DNA of 19,499 nucleotides from DATDTB01 sp035291025. Lineage in GTDB: Archaea > Iainarchaeota > Iainarchaeia > JAFGOX01 > DATDTB01. Position 1 is the stretch's first letter. Each line of letters starts with the position of its first letter. The notes beneath the pieces are model-generated. The model was not told where the DNA came from and ran no database searches. It saw nothing but the letters and a program-made list of their open reading frames with translations. The stretch covers positions 1 to 19,499 of the forward strand of contig DATDTB010000063.1 of the NCBI GenBank assembly GCA_035291025.1, in the 5' to 3' direction. Below, piece by piece: positions 1 through 7,182 of the stretch. The translations under genes and the position numbers were made by a program.

Positions 1-1185
1 CTGGGGTTGAACGCCTTGTCACAGCTCGCCCTCGTGACGCATTACGCGCTGCCGCTGGACTCCATAGTTGTTGCAATTGCAAACGTGTCAGGGTCAAAGG
101 AATGGGAGGCAAGCGCGTTCTACCACGTGCACTCGCTAAAGCCAGCCGTTTCTTTCGCTCTGGAAAAACTGGGGGTAACCGCGAGGGCGGCGGACACTGG
201 CGAGCCAATGCGTTCCACGGTGCCTTACTCTGACTATTTCTCAGTCCTGGCACTGGCTTTGGTGGCATTGACTGCTTACTACTTGTTCAAGGAAGCAAGG
301 GGTTGGGGTCCAGCGGCAAGAATTGAGCACTTGGTGTTAGTGGTTGCAAGCGCTGGGGTATTGATAGGGGTTCTTGACGGCGGGATTGCGTCTCAGAACA
401 CGCGCGTTGGGCTCCTGTTAATGGCGGCGTACCACTTCAACTTGGCGCCTAGAAAGCCAAGGCTTTTGGGGAAAGCCTTCATTGCCTGCCTTGCATTGGC
501 CGTCTTGGTTTTCGCGGCGTCCTTCGCCTTCACTACCGCAAAACTTTACGATGAAAAATTCGCAACGCCAAAGCCCTTGTACTCGGAATTCTTTGAATTA
601 AACGCGCTCGCGGTTGCGCTGGCGGCAATGCTTGCCGGCAGGGAAAAGAGTGGGAAAAAGAAGAAGGCGTTTCTCTTCCTGGGCTTGCTGGCTGCCGCGC
701 CTTTCGCGTTGATTGTGTGGAGCGAGATGAATAAAACGTTCATGTACAAGTACGACGAAGTGGACTTGTTTGTTTACGGGCTGTCAAGCGGCGCGGAAGA
801 CAAAGAAGTCGTGAAAGCCCTGCAGAGAGTGGGCGACGTCAAAGAGTTCGAGAGAATTGAGTGGAGCGCGGCCGCCAAGGTGATAATGTGGCAGGACACG
901 AGCCAAAAGAAAATAGTGAAAGAACTCCAGCAAAACCTGCCGGGCAGCCCCTTTGTTTACGCAGAGCCAAGCTTTGGGCGCAAGCAATTCGCTTTCCGCG
1001 CGCTAAAAGGCGCAGAAGAGTCAAGGCTTTTGGGGCTGGAAAGCGCGTTCGTTGCAGTGAGCATGGAAGGAAACAACGCAGTTGTCAGCTCCAGGCTGGG
1101 GTTATGGGGCGTTCCATTCATTTTGGACTACTTAAACAAGGAAACGCGAAAACCAGTAACAGCGGTCATCGCCTTCAATGGCTAA
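1..1185 (+). CDS. Polytopic membrane protein, 5' truncated by window edge
   Basis: The reading frame is open from base 1 (Leu-Gly before the TTG at 7) with no ribosome binding site, so the true start probably lies to the left. The visible ~394 residues hold about five hydrophobic segments (roughly residues 80-95, 108-125, 155-180, 198-212 and 224-240), with a Lys-rich cytoplasmic-type loop near residue 215. A soluble C-terminal domain of about 150 residues follows, with no motif I recognise. It ends in TAA that overlaps the TAG of the converging minus-strand gene. Because of the neighbouring GT-C-like proteins I infer a role in envelope or glycan assembly, perhaps the C-terminal half of another glycosyltransferase. 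The family is not identified from sequence alone. Confidence 0.75.
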   Translation: MGLNALSQLALVTHYALPLDSIVVAIANVSGSKEWEASAFYHVHSLKPAVSFALEKLGVTARAADTGEPMRSTVPYSDYFSVLALALVALTAYYLFKEARGWGPAARIEHLVLVVASAGVLIGVLDGGIASQNTRVGLLLMAAYHFNLAPRKPRLLGKAFIACLALAVLVFAASFAFTTAKLYDEKFATPKPLYSEFFELNALAVALAAMLAGREKSGKKKKAFLFLGLLAAAPFALIVWSEMNKTFMYKYDEVDLFVYGLSSGAEDKEVVKALQRVGDVKEFERIEWSAAAKVIMWQDTSQKKIVKELQQNLPGSPFVYAEPSFGRKQFAFRALKGAEESRLLGLESAFVAVSMEGNNAVVSSRLGLWGVPFILDYLNKETRKPVTAVIAFNG

Positions 1186-2669
1186 CCAGCGGAGTAGACT
1201 TGGGAGTTAAAGGAATCGTAAAGCCTTGAATAACTCTTGGAGGAAAACTTGCTGGAATCCAATCCAAGCGAGTAAACTCCGTGAAGCTCCAAGGGCCCCA
1301 GCAACACAATCCTAGAGTTGTACTTTTCCAAGACAGCAAGAGACTCGGCCTCGCCTGCCTTCAAGAACGAGGCCAAGTCAACGGCGCGCTGCGAGCCGTC
1401 GCTCACTCCTTCCAGGAAAGGCCCAGCAACCACTTCCTTTCCAGTCCTCAATGGAACCAAGTGGCCTTGCACGAAGCCTGCCAAAACAGTTCCGCCCTCC
1501 AAAGAGCCAGCGAATTCAACCGCTTTTTCCTCTTCAAGGGAAAGCGCGGGAGGCAAGTAAAGCAAGTAGTCAATCGTGAAAAACTTCCTCGCCTCCAAGG
1601 CTGACTCGGCTCCCTTTGAGGACAAGTGCCTTTGAAGGACGGGGTCGCTGGAAAACGCCAACGGAGAAGAGTAGTAAAAAACCAGGACTGCAAGCAACGC
1701 CGCCAAAGGCGCGGCAAACTTGTTGGAGGAAAGGCGCGCGACCAAGTGGGAAGAGAAAAACGCCACTGGAAAGGAAAAATACAAGAGTTCGCGGTAAAAA
1801 GTGCTGCCTGAAACGAGCAGTCCGGAAAGCAGGAACAAAACTAGGAACGAGTAAAAAAGCCTGACTTCACTGAACTCACGGGAAGCGTGCGCCAAGGCAA
1901 AGCCTGCAAACCCGAGAAAGAACACGGGACCGAACACCTGCAAGGGGGTTGAAGAGAGTATGAAGGGATTGTGGAAGGGCTTTATGAGGGAAAGCGCTGA
2001 AGGGAACAAGGCAAGAAAGACAGCCATTGAGGCAATTGAAGGAAGCAGGAAATCACTCCACAGCCCCTTTTTTGGCTTCAAGCCAAGCAATGGCCACGCG
2101 GCCAAGAAGCCAACGACCAGCAGCAAAGTGGTCAGGAAGGAACGGAAGTGAACCCACAAAGTAAACCCCAGCAATAGTCCGGAGAGCCTGCTTTTTTGCG
2201 TGAAAAACAAGCAAAAAACCACGAGCGAAAAAACTATTCCCAAGGACTCTGGGGAGGGAAAAGCTTCAATTCGCGCGAAACGCGTTGCTGTTGCGGTGAA
2301 AAAAGCAGCCAACGCCGAAGAAGCGGAGTCCTTGAAGTAGTGGAAGGCCAAGAAAAACGCGGCAACGTAGGCAGAGGCAGCGAGTGCCACGCCCATAAAG
2401 CCCCACGCCTGCACCATGCTGGCACCAAAGGCCTTGACCAGGAACGCCGTCAAGTAGTCAAAGAACGGCGGGTAAACATACGAGTCACTCGTCGAATACG
2501 CGTTAAACGCCTTTGGAGGGAAGCCCGTTGAAAGGATTGACTCAACGGCGCGCTGGCGCTCGAAGGAGTCAGCTGAAGTGAACCCGTCGTAGTGGAAGAC
2601 GAAGGCAGAGTAAAAAAACAGCAAGGCAGCCAAGCCGACAAAAAACCACGCGTCCACCCTCAAGGCCAT
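1182..2669 (-). CDS. GT-C-like polytopic membrane glycosyltransferase (putative)
   Basis: About 495 residues with 10-12 hydrophobic helices. After the first helix comes an outward loop rich in acidic residues (Asp28, Asp34, Glu37 in a SADSFERQR context), then a YPPFFDYL segment at about residues 66-73. Such an acidic first loop followed by a YPP-type motif is typical of GT-C enzymes that transfer sugars from lipid-phosphate donors at the outer face. The C-terminal ~130 residues are less hydrophobic. I chose the ATG at 2669, because the upstream ATG at 2684 would share bases with the divergent gene's first ATG. A TATA-like AATAAAAACT lies about 27 bases upstream, suggesting a leaderless message. 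Donor and acceptor are unknown. A non-enzymatic polytopic protein cannot be excluded. Confidence 0.75.
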   Translation of the reverse strand: MALRVDAWFFVGLAALLFFYSAFVFHYDGFTSADSFERQRAVESILSTGFPPKAFNAYSTSDSYVYPPFFDYLTAFLVKAFGASMVQAWGFMGVALAASAYVAAFFLAFHYFKDSASSALAAFFTATATRFARIEAFPSPESLGIVFSLVVFCLFFTQKSRLSGLLLGFTLWVHFRSFLTTLLLVVGFLAAWPLLGLKPKKGLWSDFLLPSIASMAVFLALFPSALSLIKPFHNPFILSSTPLQVFGPVFFLGFAGFALAHASREFSEVRLFYSFLVLFLLSGLLVSGSTFYRELLYFSFPVAFFSSHLVARLSSNKFAAPLAALLAVLVFYYSSPLAFSSDPVLQRHLSSKGAESALEARKFFTIDYLLYLPPALSLEEEKAVEFAGSLEGGTVLAGFVQGHLVPLRTGKEVVAGPFLEGVSDGSQRAVDLASFLKAGEAESLAVLEKYNSRIVLLGPLELHGVYSLGLDSSKFSSKSYSRLYDSFNSQVYSAG

Positions 2670-2690
2670 GTAAAAACGTAACATGCATTC

Positions 2691-2736
2691 AGTTTTTATT
2701 AAGTCATTAAAAGCTTTAGAAAACAGGCAAGGTGGA
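2691..2736. promoter_or_regulatory. Divergent promoter region of the two GT-C-like genes
   Basis: This AT-rich tract contains GTTTTTATTAAG (2692-2703), whose complement places a TATA-like box about 27 bases from minus-strand ATG 2669, and TTAAAAGCTTTAGA (2708-2721), about 27 bases before plus-strand TTG 2740. GGTGGA at 2731-2736 is a Shine-Dalgarno-like site for that TTG. Confidence 0.45.
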
Positions 2737-2739
2737 TTT

Positions 2740-5127
2740 TTGGCAAGGGCAACTCACTCAGCTAAGAGCGGGCGCGCCTGGAAGGCGCTTGAAGGAATCG
2801 CGGAAAACAACACAAAGGCAACGCTTGCCTTGGTCTTGGTCGTCCTCACTGGGGTGATTTTGTCGTTCCAATGGCACGCGCTTGCCAGCAAGACCCCGGT
2901 CTTGTCAATGCAACTAAATGAGTACGACTTCTTGGTCCAAGGAAGCGACTCCGCGTGCTTCAAGCTGGAACTCCAAAACTCGCTCAAAAAAGAGGCGCTT
3001 GGCGAGTTAGTCGTTGAAGTAGAAAAAGACGGTTCAAAACTGGAAGTATTGCGCGAGCCGTTCAAGGTGCCATTCAATGGAACAACCAAGGAGTACTGCG
3101 TCGAGCCGTCCAGCTTGGGCTTGGGAAACAACTTGGTGAAAGCCTCGTTTTCCAACAGGACAGTGTTCTTCAACGTCGCCAAGGACGCGCAAGCACGCAA
3201 CGCAAGCGAGCCAGCCGGCTTTGCATTGAAAAGGATTGGGGCTGAGGGAAGCAAGGTTTACTTCCAAGTGACATCCAATTCACGGAAGGGGACGGCGAAA
3301 CAAGTCTCAATCAAAGTAAACGGGCAAGAACACCACTCCTTTCTTGCATACTTGGAGCCTGGCAAGACAAGGGACTACGCGGAGTCATTGGATTTGGGTA
3401 ATGGGAAAAACGAAGTAACCGCAAGCATTGACAACCATTCAGTCTTATTCGAAGTCACTGCCGGCAAGCCATTCAAGGTTCCAAGAGAAGTCGGGGTTGT
3501 GGCAGTGATGGCCTTGCTTGCTGGCTTTGCCTCCCTGAAGAAAACCGGGCGGTTGGAGGAAAGGCTGGCGAAGGGGCTGGCAATCATGGCCGCGGCCTTG
3601 ATTGTGCTGCCAATGATTGCAAACTATTCAGGCGTGCGCCTGGAAGCGCTCACTGTGGCTCCAATGGTGTTCGGGTTCTGGTTCGTGGCTTTCCTGATGG
3701 AAAAAAGGAAAAACGCCAAAGACGGAAAAGAAAAACTAGGGGAAGGGAAAGAAAACGCGTTGTTCCTTGCCGCGCTCGCGTTACTAGTGCTGTTTTCCTC
3801 GGCGGCCCAGCTGTTCCTTCAATCCAATTACACGTTTTTCAACAACTTCTACGAACGCCAGTCAAGCCTGATACTGGAGCAAAACAAGATCCCCCAAACA
3901 GACCCGTTGAGCTACTTGGGAAGGGGTTATTCATTCAACCACGGTTACTTCCTTTTTGAGTCAAGCCTTGGATTCATTTCAGGGCTCGAAGGAACGCAGT
4001 TGTTTGCGCTCGCGCTGTTGGTGACTAACGCGTTCTTTGTTTCCGCCATTTACTTCCTTGGAAAGACGCTGGGTTTCAACAACAAGGAAAACGCGCTGCT
4101 TGCATTGTTTGTCACGGCTTCAAACTTCACGTTCTGGACCTTCACGCTTTCACCGAAGCAGACGCTGGCGCTCGCGCTGTTCATGACTTCCATAGCAGTG
4201 GTGCTGTCCAAGAGAAAGCCGGCGGGAGCCGCGCTCGCTGGGGTTGCCGGCTTCACTCAATTTTCAATGGTCTTCGCCTTCCCGGTAATGGCTTACGCGT
4301 TGTCCGAGAAAAAAGAAAGGCTCGGCTTTTGGGTAAAGACGGCGGGGATTGCCTTGCTGAGCTTTGCCGCGCTTTACTCAACCATTTTCTTCCAGTTCGG
4401 GCCCCCCAACGAGGTTTACTCTGACGAGTGGGGTTACCTGATCACCCTGCCGCTTTGGAGGACTGTTGCGGACGCCGGCGGCTTCCTTGGAGTTATGGCC
4501 TTGCTGGCAATGGCGCTGGGAATCAGGAAGTGGCGCGCGCTTGACTATTACAGGAAAAAACTCATTGCCTTCACTGTTGCGGCGCTGGCAGCTCAAACCA
4601 TTGTAAGCTACCGCGTGAACGTTTTCACTTCAATCATTGCAGGAGTGCTGGCGCTGAAGTTTTTCCAAAAAGAACTCAAAGGAAAATGGTTCAACGCGGC
4701 GCTGCTCCTGGGTTTGGCGGGGTTTGCTTACTTGGCAACAAACAGCCTCGGCGTTGGAGTACTCAACTACTCGTTCACTGAAAGCGTGTCGTTCATTTCG
4801 CAAAACTCTAGCACTCAAAGCAAGTTATTGGTTGAACCGCTATACGGCCACATCACTACATTCTTGGGAAAACGCAAAGTATTGGCGGACTTGTACGTAG
4901 AGTTCGCCGAAGCCGAAAAACTGGAAGACGAATACGACTACGTTCTCAACGCCAACAAGGAAGTATTGAGCAAGTGGGGGATAAACCACGTCTTCGTCAA
5001 CAACAAGCTCACAACGGTTGGCGCTGGGAACACGCGGGAATTCGGTGGGAAAAGAGAATTAAAGGACTTGGACTTGGTTTACACGAACGGGGAACTGGAC
5101 TTTTACCTCGTAAGGGAAAACGCGTGA
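2740..5127 (+). CDS. Membrane glycosyltransferase-like protein with two N-terminal beta-sandwich repeats
   Basis: About 795 residues from TTG 2740. Order: short basic N terminus, membrane anchor (~27-46), two tandem extracytoplasmic beta-rich repeats (~56-146 and ~160-241) that both end in an LG.G.N.V.AS..N..V.F.V pattern, then about ten transmembrane helices and a soluble C-terminal tail. The acidic loop has FYERQ (Glu372) and QTDPLSYLGR (Asp388), arranged as in GT-C oligosaccharyl or mannosyl transferases. Repeat 1 has two cysteines (73 and 120) that could pair. The frame is open back to an ATG at 2683, but the GGTGGA at 2731-2736, the AT-rich character of 2683-2735 and the overlap with the divergent gene's upstream ATG favour TTG 2740. 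Catalytic role inferred, not shown. Confidence 0.8.
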   Translation: MARATHSAKSGRAWKALEGIAENNTKATLALVLVVLTGVILSFQWHALASKTPVLSMQLNEYDFLVQGSDSACFKLELQNSLKKEALGELVVEVEKDGSKLEVLREPFKVPFNGTTKEYCVEPSSLGLGNNLVKASFSNRTVFFNVAKDAQARNASEPAGFALKRIGAEGSKVYFQVTSNSRKGTAKQVSIKVNGQEHHSFLAYLEPGKTRDYAESLDLGNGKNEVTASIDNHSVLFEVTAGKPFKVPREVGVVAVMALLAGFASLKKTGRLEERLAKGLAIMAAALIVLPMIANYSGVRLEALTVAPMVFGFWFVAFLMEKRKNAKDGKEKLGEGKENALFLAALALLVLFSSAAQLFLQSNYTFFNNFYERQSSLILEQNKIPQTDPLSYLGRGYSFNHGYFLFESSLGFISGLEGTQLFALALLVTNAFFVSAIYFLGKTLGFNNKENALLALFVTASNFTFWTFTLSPKQTLALALFMTSIAVVLSKRKPAGAALAGVAGFTQFSMVFAFPVMAYALSEKKERLGFWVKTAGIALLSFAALYSTIFFQFGPPNEVYSDEWGYLITLPLWRTVADAGGFLGVMALLAMALGIRKWRALDYYRKKLIAFTVAALAAQTIVSYRVNVFTSIIAGVLALKFFQKELKGKWFNAALLLGLAGFAYLATNSLGVGVLNYSFTESVSFISQNSSTQSKLLVEPLYGHITTFLGKRKVLADLYVEFAEAEKLEDEYDYVLNANKEVLSKWGINHVFVNNKLTTVGAGNTREFGGKRELKDLDLVYTNGELDFYLVRENA

Positions 5128-5134
5128 ATTGAAC

Positions 5135-5563
5135 ATGCCAAAAAAAAGAAGAGAACTGACTGCTGTCCACGCGGCACTCATTGCACTGCTCCTGGTCAGC
5201 ATTGCCTACTGGGCTGCCGCCCCAGGCAAGCAGGCGGCGCCGGAAGCGTTCACAAGGCTCTACTTTTCAGCCGAGCCAAGGGGAACAGCTGGGATAGGGG
5301 AGCAGTACGTTTCAAGGTTCGTCTTGGAAAACAAGGAGCTAAAGAAAAGGGAGTACACTTACTCAATTCAGTTGGATGACGCAACAATCTTAGAGCACGA
5401 CTTGAACCTGGAAGGCGGTGAAAAGCTCGAGGCAGAGTTCGCTGTCGTTTTCGACTCGGCTGGGGTTCACAAGGTTCAAGTGAACGCGTTAAAGAAAGGC
5501 GCCTACGTGGACAAGGACTACAACATTTGGAAAAACGTCGCTGTTGGAGATCGAGAAAGTTGA
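5135..5563 (+). CDS. DUF1616-like membrane-anchored protein
   Basis: About 142 residues. A basic N terminus (MPKKRRE) leads into one hydrophobic helix (~10-28), a signal anchor, followed by a soluble domain of about 100 residues that looks like an all-beta sandwich. The domain begins FTRLYF, has an ENKE loop followed by a YTYSIQLD strand, and ends with a HKVQVNALKKG strand and a late aromatic (YNIW). This resembles the extracytoplasmic C-terminal domain of archaeal DUF1616 proteins, which often sit beside surface glycosylation genes; the multi-helix DUF1616 N-terminal region is missing. ATG 5135 was chosen over TTG 5129. It begins 7 bases after the glycosyltransferase-like gene and is surely co-transcribed. 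Possibly an accessory or acceptor-binding subunit. Confidence 0.75.
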   Translation: MPKKRRELTAVHAALIALLLVSIAYWAAAPGKQAAPEAFTRLYFSAEPRGTAGIGEQYVSRFVLENKELKKREYTYSIQLDDATILEHDLNLEGGEKLEAEFAVVFDSAGVHKVQVNALKKGAYVDKDYNIWKNVAVGDRES

Positions 5564-5576
5564 AGGGAAGGAAAAA

Positions 5577-5912
5577 ATGAAGCCGTTCGAGAAAAGGGAA
5601 GTGCAACGCATTGCGCGAGAACGCATTGAACTGCTGTTCGGGTACGCTGAAAAAGAATGGAAGGCGCACAGGGAGCGAAGCAATAGGTACGTTGAACTCG
5701 CGCGGAGGATTGCAATGCGTTACAACATTCGCCTGGGAAAGGAGCTCAAGACGCGCTTTTGCAAGGAATGCGGGTTTTACTGGGTTCTAGGCGAGTCAGT
5801 CAAGGTCCGCACGAACCCTGAGACAAAGGCAACGGAGTACACCTGCACGGCCTGCGGTCACAGGAAAAGGTTCGGTTATTCTAGGGAAAAAAGGCAAGCA
5901 AAAAGGCTTTGA
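5577..5912 (+). CDS. rnp4: RNase P protein component 4 (Rpp21/Rpr2 family)
   Basis: 111 residues, close to the usual archaeal length. Rnp4 pairs with Rpp29 on the specificity domain of RNase P RNA and helps 5' processing of pre-tRNA. The helical N-terminal half carries the family signature YVELARRIAMRYNIRL (38-53) followed by ELKTRFCKECG. The zinc ribbon is complete: Cys62, Cys65, Cys90, Cys93. The C terminus is Arg/Lys-rich, as expected for RNA binding. The start is ATG 5577, 13 bases after the preceding stop, with a purine-rich GAAGGGAAGG upstream; an in-frame TTG at 5544 would overlap the previous gene. It is the last gene of the plus-strand group that begins with the glycosyltransferase-like gene, a mixed envelope/RNA operon. 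Confidence 0.95.
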   Translation: MKPFEKREVQRIARERIELLFGYAEKEWKAHRERSNRYVELARRIAMRYNIRLGKELKTRFCKECGFYWVLGESVKVRTNPETKATEYTCTACGHRKRFGYSREKRQAKRL

Positions 5913-5920
5913 CGGCAACG

Positions 5921-5930
5921 CTTTTATAGG
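5921..5930 (+). promoter_or_regulatory. TATA box for rps19e operon
   Basis: CTTTTATAGG matches the archaeal TATA element. It sits just after the rnp4 stop and is the only strong TATA-like box in the gap, predicting a start near 5950-5953. Confidence 0.5.
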
Positions 5931-5964
5931 CTTCTGGGCAGTGTTATTTCGCAGGGAAAACACA

Positions 5965-5996
5965 CCCGTTTTCGCGGGCTTGTTTTCGCTTTTTTT
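5965..5996 (+). terminator. Hairpin plus T7 run, possible terminator or attenuator
   Basis: CCCG (5965-5968) and CGGG (5975-5978) enclose a six-base loop, and seven consecutive T follow at 5990-5996. Archaeal transcription commonly ends at T runs. The element lies downstream of rnp4 but also about 40 bases into the predicted rps19e leader, so it may end the upstream operon, attenuate the downstream one, or both. Confidence 0.35.
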
Positions 5997-6110
5997 GAAC
6001 GGAAAAGTAACGGTTAGCGCTGTCCATTGTACCAATCAATGGCTTGCTCCCTTCACCATTCACGAGCTGGGAGGCGAGAGAAGCGCTGCCTGAACTGTAA
6101 GCAAAGGATT

Positions 6111-6117
6111 GGAGGAG
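6111..6117 (+). promoter_or_regulatory. Strong Shine-Dalgarno site of rps19e
   Basis: GGAGGAG six bases before ATG 6124 is complementary to the 3' end of archaeal 16S rRNA. It fixes the start and shows that this message has a leader. Confidence 0.8.
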
Positions 6118-6123
6118 TAAAAA

Positions 6124-6654
6124 ATGGTTACAGTAAGAGACGTTCCAGCGCGCCAGTTGCTGGAAAAGGCTTCGGAAGCACTAAAGAAGGACGTGGGTTT
6201 TGCCACGCCTGAATGGTCAAAGTACGTCAAGACCGGAGCGCACGCGACTAGGGCGCCGGACAACCCGGAATGGTGGCACACTCGAGTCGCGTCAATTTTC
6301 AGGCGAATTTACTTGGACGGGCCTGTTGGCGTGCAGAGACTGAAGACGTATTTCGGGGGCCGCAAGAACCGTGGAATGGCTGGACACATCGAGGTACGGG
6401 CAGGCGGCAAGATAATCCGAACCGCCATCCAGCAGTTGGAAAAAGCGGGTTTTTTGGAGAAAACGGAAAAGGACGGCAGGAAACTCAACGCCAAAGGGCA
6501 AAGCTACTTGGACAAGGTGGCAAAAGAAGTGAGCGCGTCCCTCAAAATTGAAAAGCCGTGGCTGAACAAGGCGCTCGTCAGCGCCAAAGAACAGCAGCCG
6601 GAAAAGGCCGATAAGGCTGAAAAACAGGAAGCGCCAGTGACGAAAAAGGAATGA
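6124..6654 (+). CDS. rps19e: Small ribosomal subunit protein S19e
   Basis: 176 residues. S19e is a winged-helix protein of the 30S head in archaea and eukaryotes, involved in subunit maturation. Visible family features are the N-terminal TVRDVPARQLLEKAS, the EWSKYVKTGAHA segment, WWHTRVASIFRRIYLDGPVG with the YFGGRKNRG basic loop, and IIRTAIQQLEKAGFLE followed by KLNAKGQSYLDKVA. Typical archaeal S19e is about 150 residues; here about 25 Lys/Glu/Gln/Ala-rich residues extend the C terminus (from about 152). The start is set by the Shine-Dalgarno site. First gene of the operon; its stop overlaps the PDCD5 homologue by 4 bases (ATGA). Confidence 0.97.
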   Translation: MVTVRDVPARQLLEKASEALKKDVGFATPEWSKYVKTGAHATRAPDNPEWWHTRVASIFRRIYLDGPVGVQRLKTYFGGRKNRGMAGHIEVRAGGKIIRTAIQQLEKAGFLEKTEKDGRKLNAKGQSYLDKVAKEVSASLKIEKPWLNKALVSAKEQQPEKADKAEKQEAPVTKKE

Positions 6655-6995
6655 GCGACGACGAAATCGAGGCGCTGCGCCAAAGGCGCCTCCAGGAATT
6701 GCAGCAGCAAGTGGCTTCGCAGCAAGAACAGTCAGTGAAGGCCGCTGAGGCAGAGGAAAGGATTGAGTCAGTCCTCCGAAGGATTCTCACTCCGGAAGCC
6801 AAGGCCAGGCTGGCCAACGTGCGCCTGGCGAGCCAGGAAAAATACATGACGGTCGTGAGCGCGCTCGTCCAGTTGTTCCAGGCGGGGCAGCTGCGCGGAA
6901 AGGTCACAGACGAACAGCTAAAGGGATTACTCCAGAGAATGACTGGGCCCAGGAAGGAATTCAACATCAAGAAACCGGGAAAAAGGGTGGATTGA
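6651..6995 (+). CDS. PDCD5-family DNA-binding protein
   Basis: 114 residues, the standard size for the archaeal PDCD5/TFAR19 family, a small three-helix-bundle nucleic-acid-binding protein nearly always encoded beside rps19e. The sequence begins with an acidic patch (MSDDEIEALRQRR) and a long Gln/Glu-rich helix. The conserved core follows: RRILTPEAKARLANVRL, the VVSALVQLFQAGQLRGKVTDEQLK helix pair, and a basic tail (KEFNIKKPGKRVD). Translation is probably coupled to S19e through the 4-base overlap. The exact cellular role is unsettled in archaea; association with translation or chaperone function has been suggested from context. Confidence 0.95.
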   Translation: MSDDEIEALRQRRLQELQQQVASQQEQSVKAAEAEERIESVLRRILTPEAKARLANVRLASQEKYMTVVSALVQLFQAGQLRGKVTDEQLKGLLQRMTGPRKEFNIKKPGKRVD

Positions 6996-6997
6996 AA

Positions 6998-7171
6998 ATG
7001 AGCTCGAAGAAAAGCGAGGAATTCAAGAAATACTTAAACAAGAAAGGGAAGTCCAACAAGCGCGCGCCAGTGCCCTTCATTGCCAAGTCCGGGAAGTACC
7101 TGGCAAAGAGGTCCAAGCACTGGAGGGAAAGCGACCACGGTGAAAACTTCCAAGGGTCAAAAAAGAAGTAA
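6998..7171 (+). CDS. rpl39e: Large ribosomal subunit protein L39e, divergent
   Basis: 57 residues. L39e is a tiny basic protein lining the polypeptide exit tunnel of archaeal and eukaryotic ribosomes. Seen here: the NKRAPVPFIAK segment corresponding to the family's N-R-P-W-V-K stretch, and KRSKHWRESD, which matches the hallmark HWR near the family C terminus. It is several residues longer than the usual ~50 and lacks the usual Trp after the Pro. It adds a Gly/Asn/Lys tail (HGENFQGSKKK). Position between PDCD5 and L31e is the canonical place for rpl39e and supports the call more than identity does. ATG 6998 is two bases after the previous stop. Confidence 0.85.
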   Translation: MSSKKSEEFKKYLNKKGKSNKRAPVPFIAKSGKYLAKRSKHWRESDHGENFQGSKKK

Positions 7172-7182
7172 AAGAAAGGCAA

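Larger units (their letters stand above)
5913..6123 (+). promoter_or_regulatory. Promoter and structured leader of the rps19e operon
   Basis: This 211-base gap is the longest non-coding stretch in the window. A TATA-like CTTTTATAGG lies at 5921-5930, putting the start site near 5952. The predicted ~170-base leader contains GAAAAC (5956-5961) able to pair with either of two GTTTTC copies (5968-5973, 5982-5987), a CCCG/CGGG hairpin (5965-5978), a run of seven T (5990-5996), and CAATGG (6037-6042) able to pair with CCATTG (6024-6029) or with CCATT (6056-6060). It ends with GGAGGAG (6111-6117), six bases before the ATG. Most other genes here look leaderless, so a long leader is unusual. I found no tRNA, SRP RNA or C/D-box signature in it. 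Confidence 0.55.

Noticed and set aside
5796..6035. Minus-strand open frame across the rnp4 end and the intergenic leader
   Set aside because: It is antisense to the conserved zinc ribbon of rnp4, has no ribosome binding site and shows no domain-like composition.
5913..6123. A tRNA, SRP RNA or C/D-box RNA in the longest gap
   Set aside because: No T-loop GGTTCGAATC-like block, no acceptor-stem pairing, no SRP helix 8 consensus and no RTGATGA box were seen.
6027..6212. Possible small Cys-containing ORF overlapping the rps19e start
   Set aside because: It starts with TTG inside the hairpin region and runs out of frame into rps19e; the strong Shine-Dalgarno site serves ATG 6124 instead.
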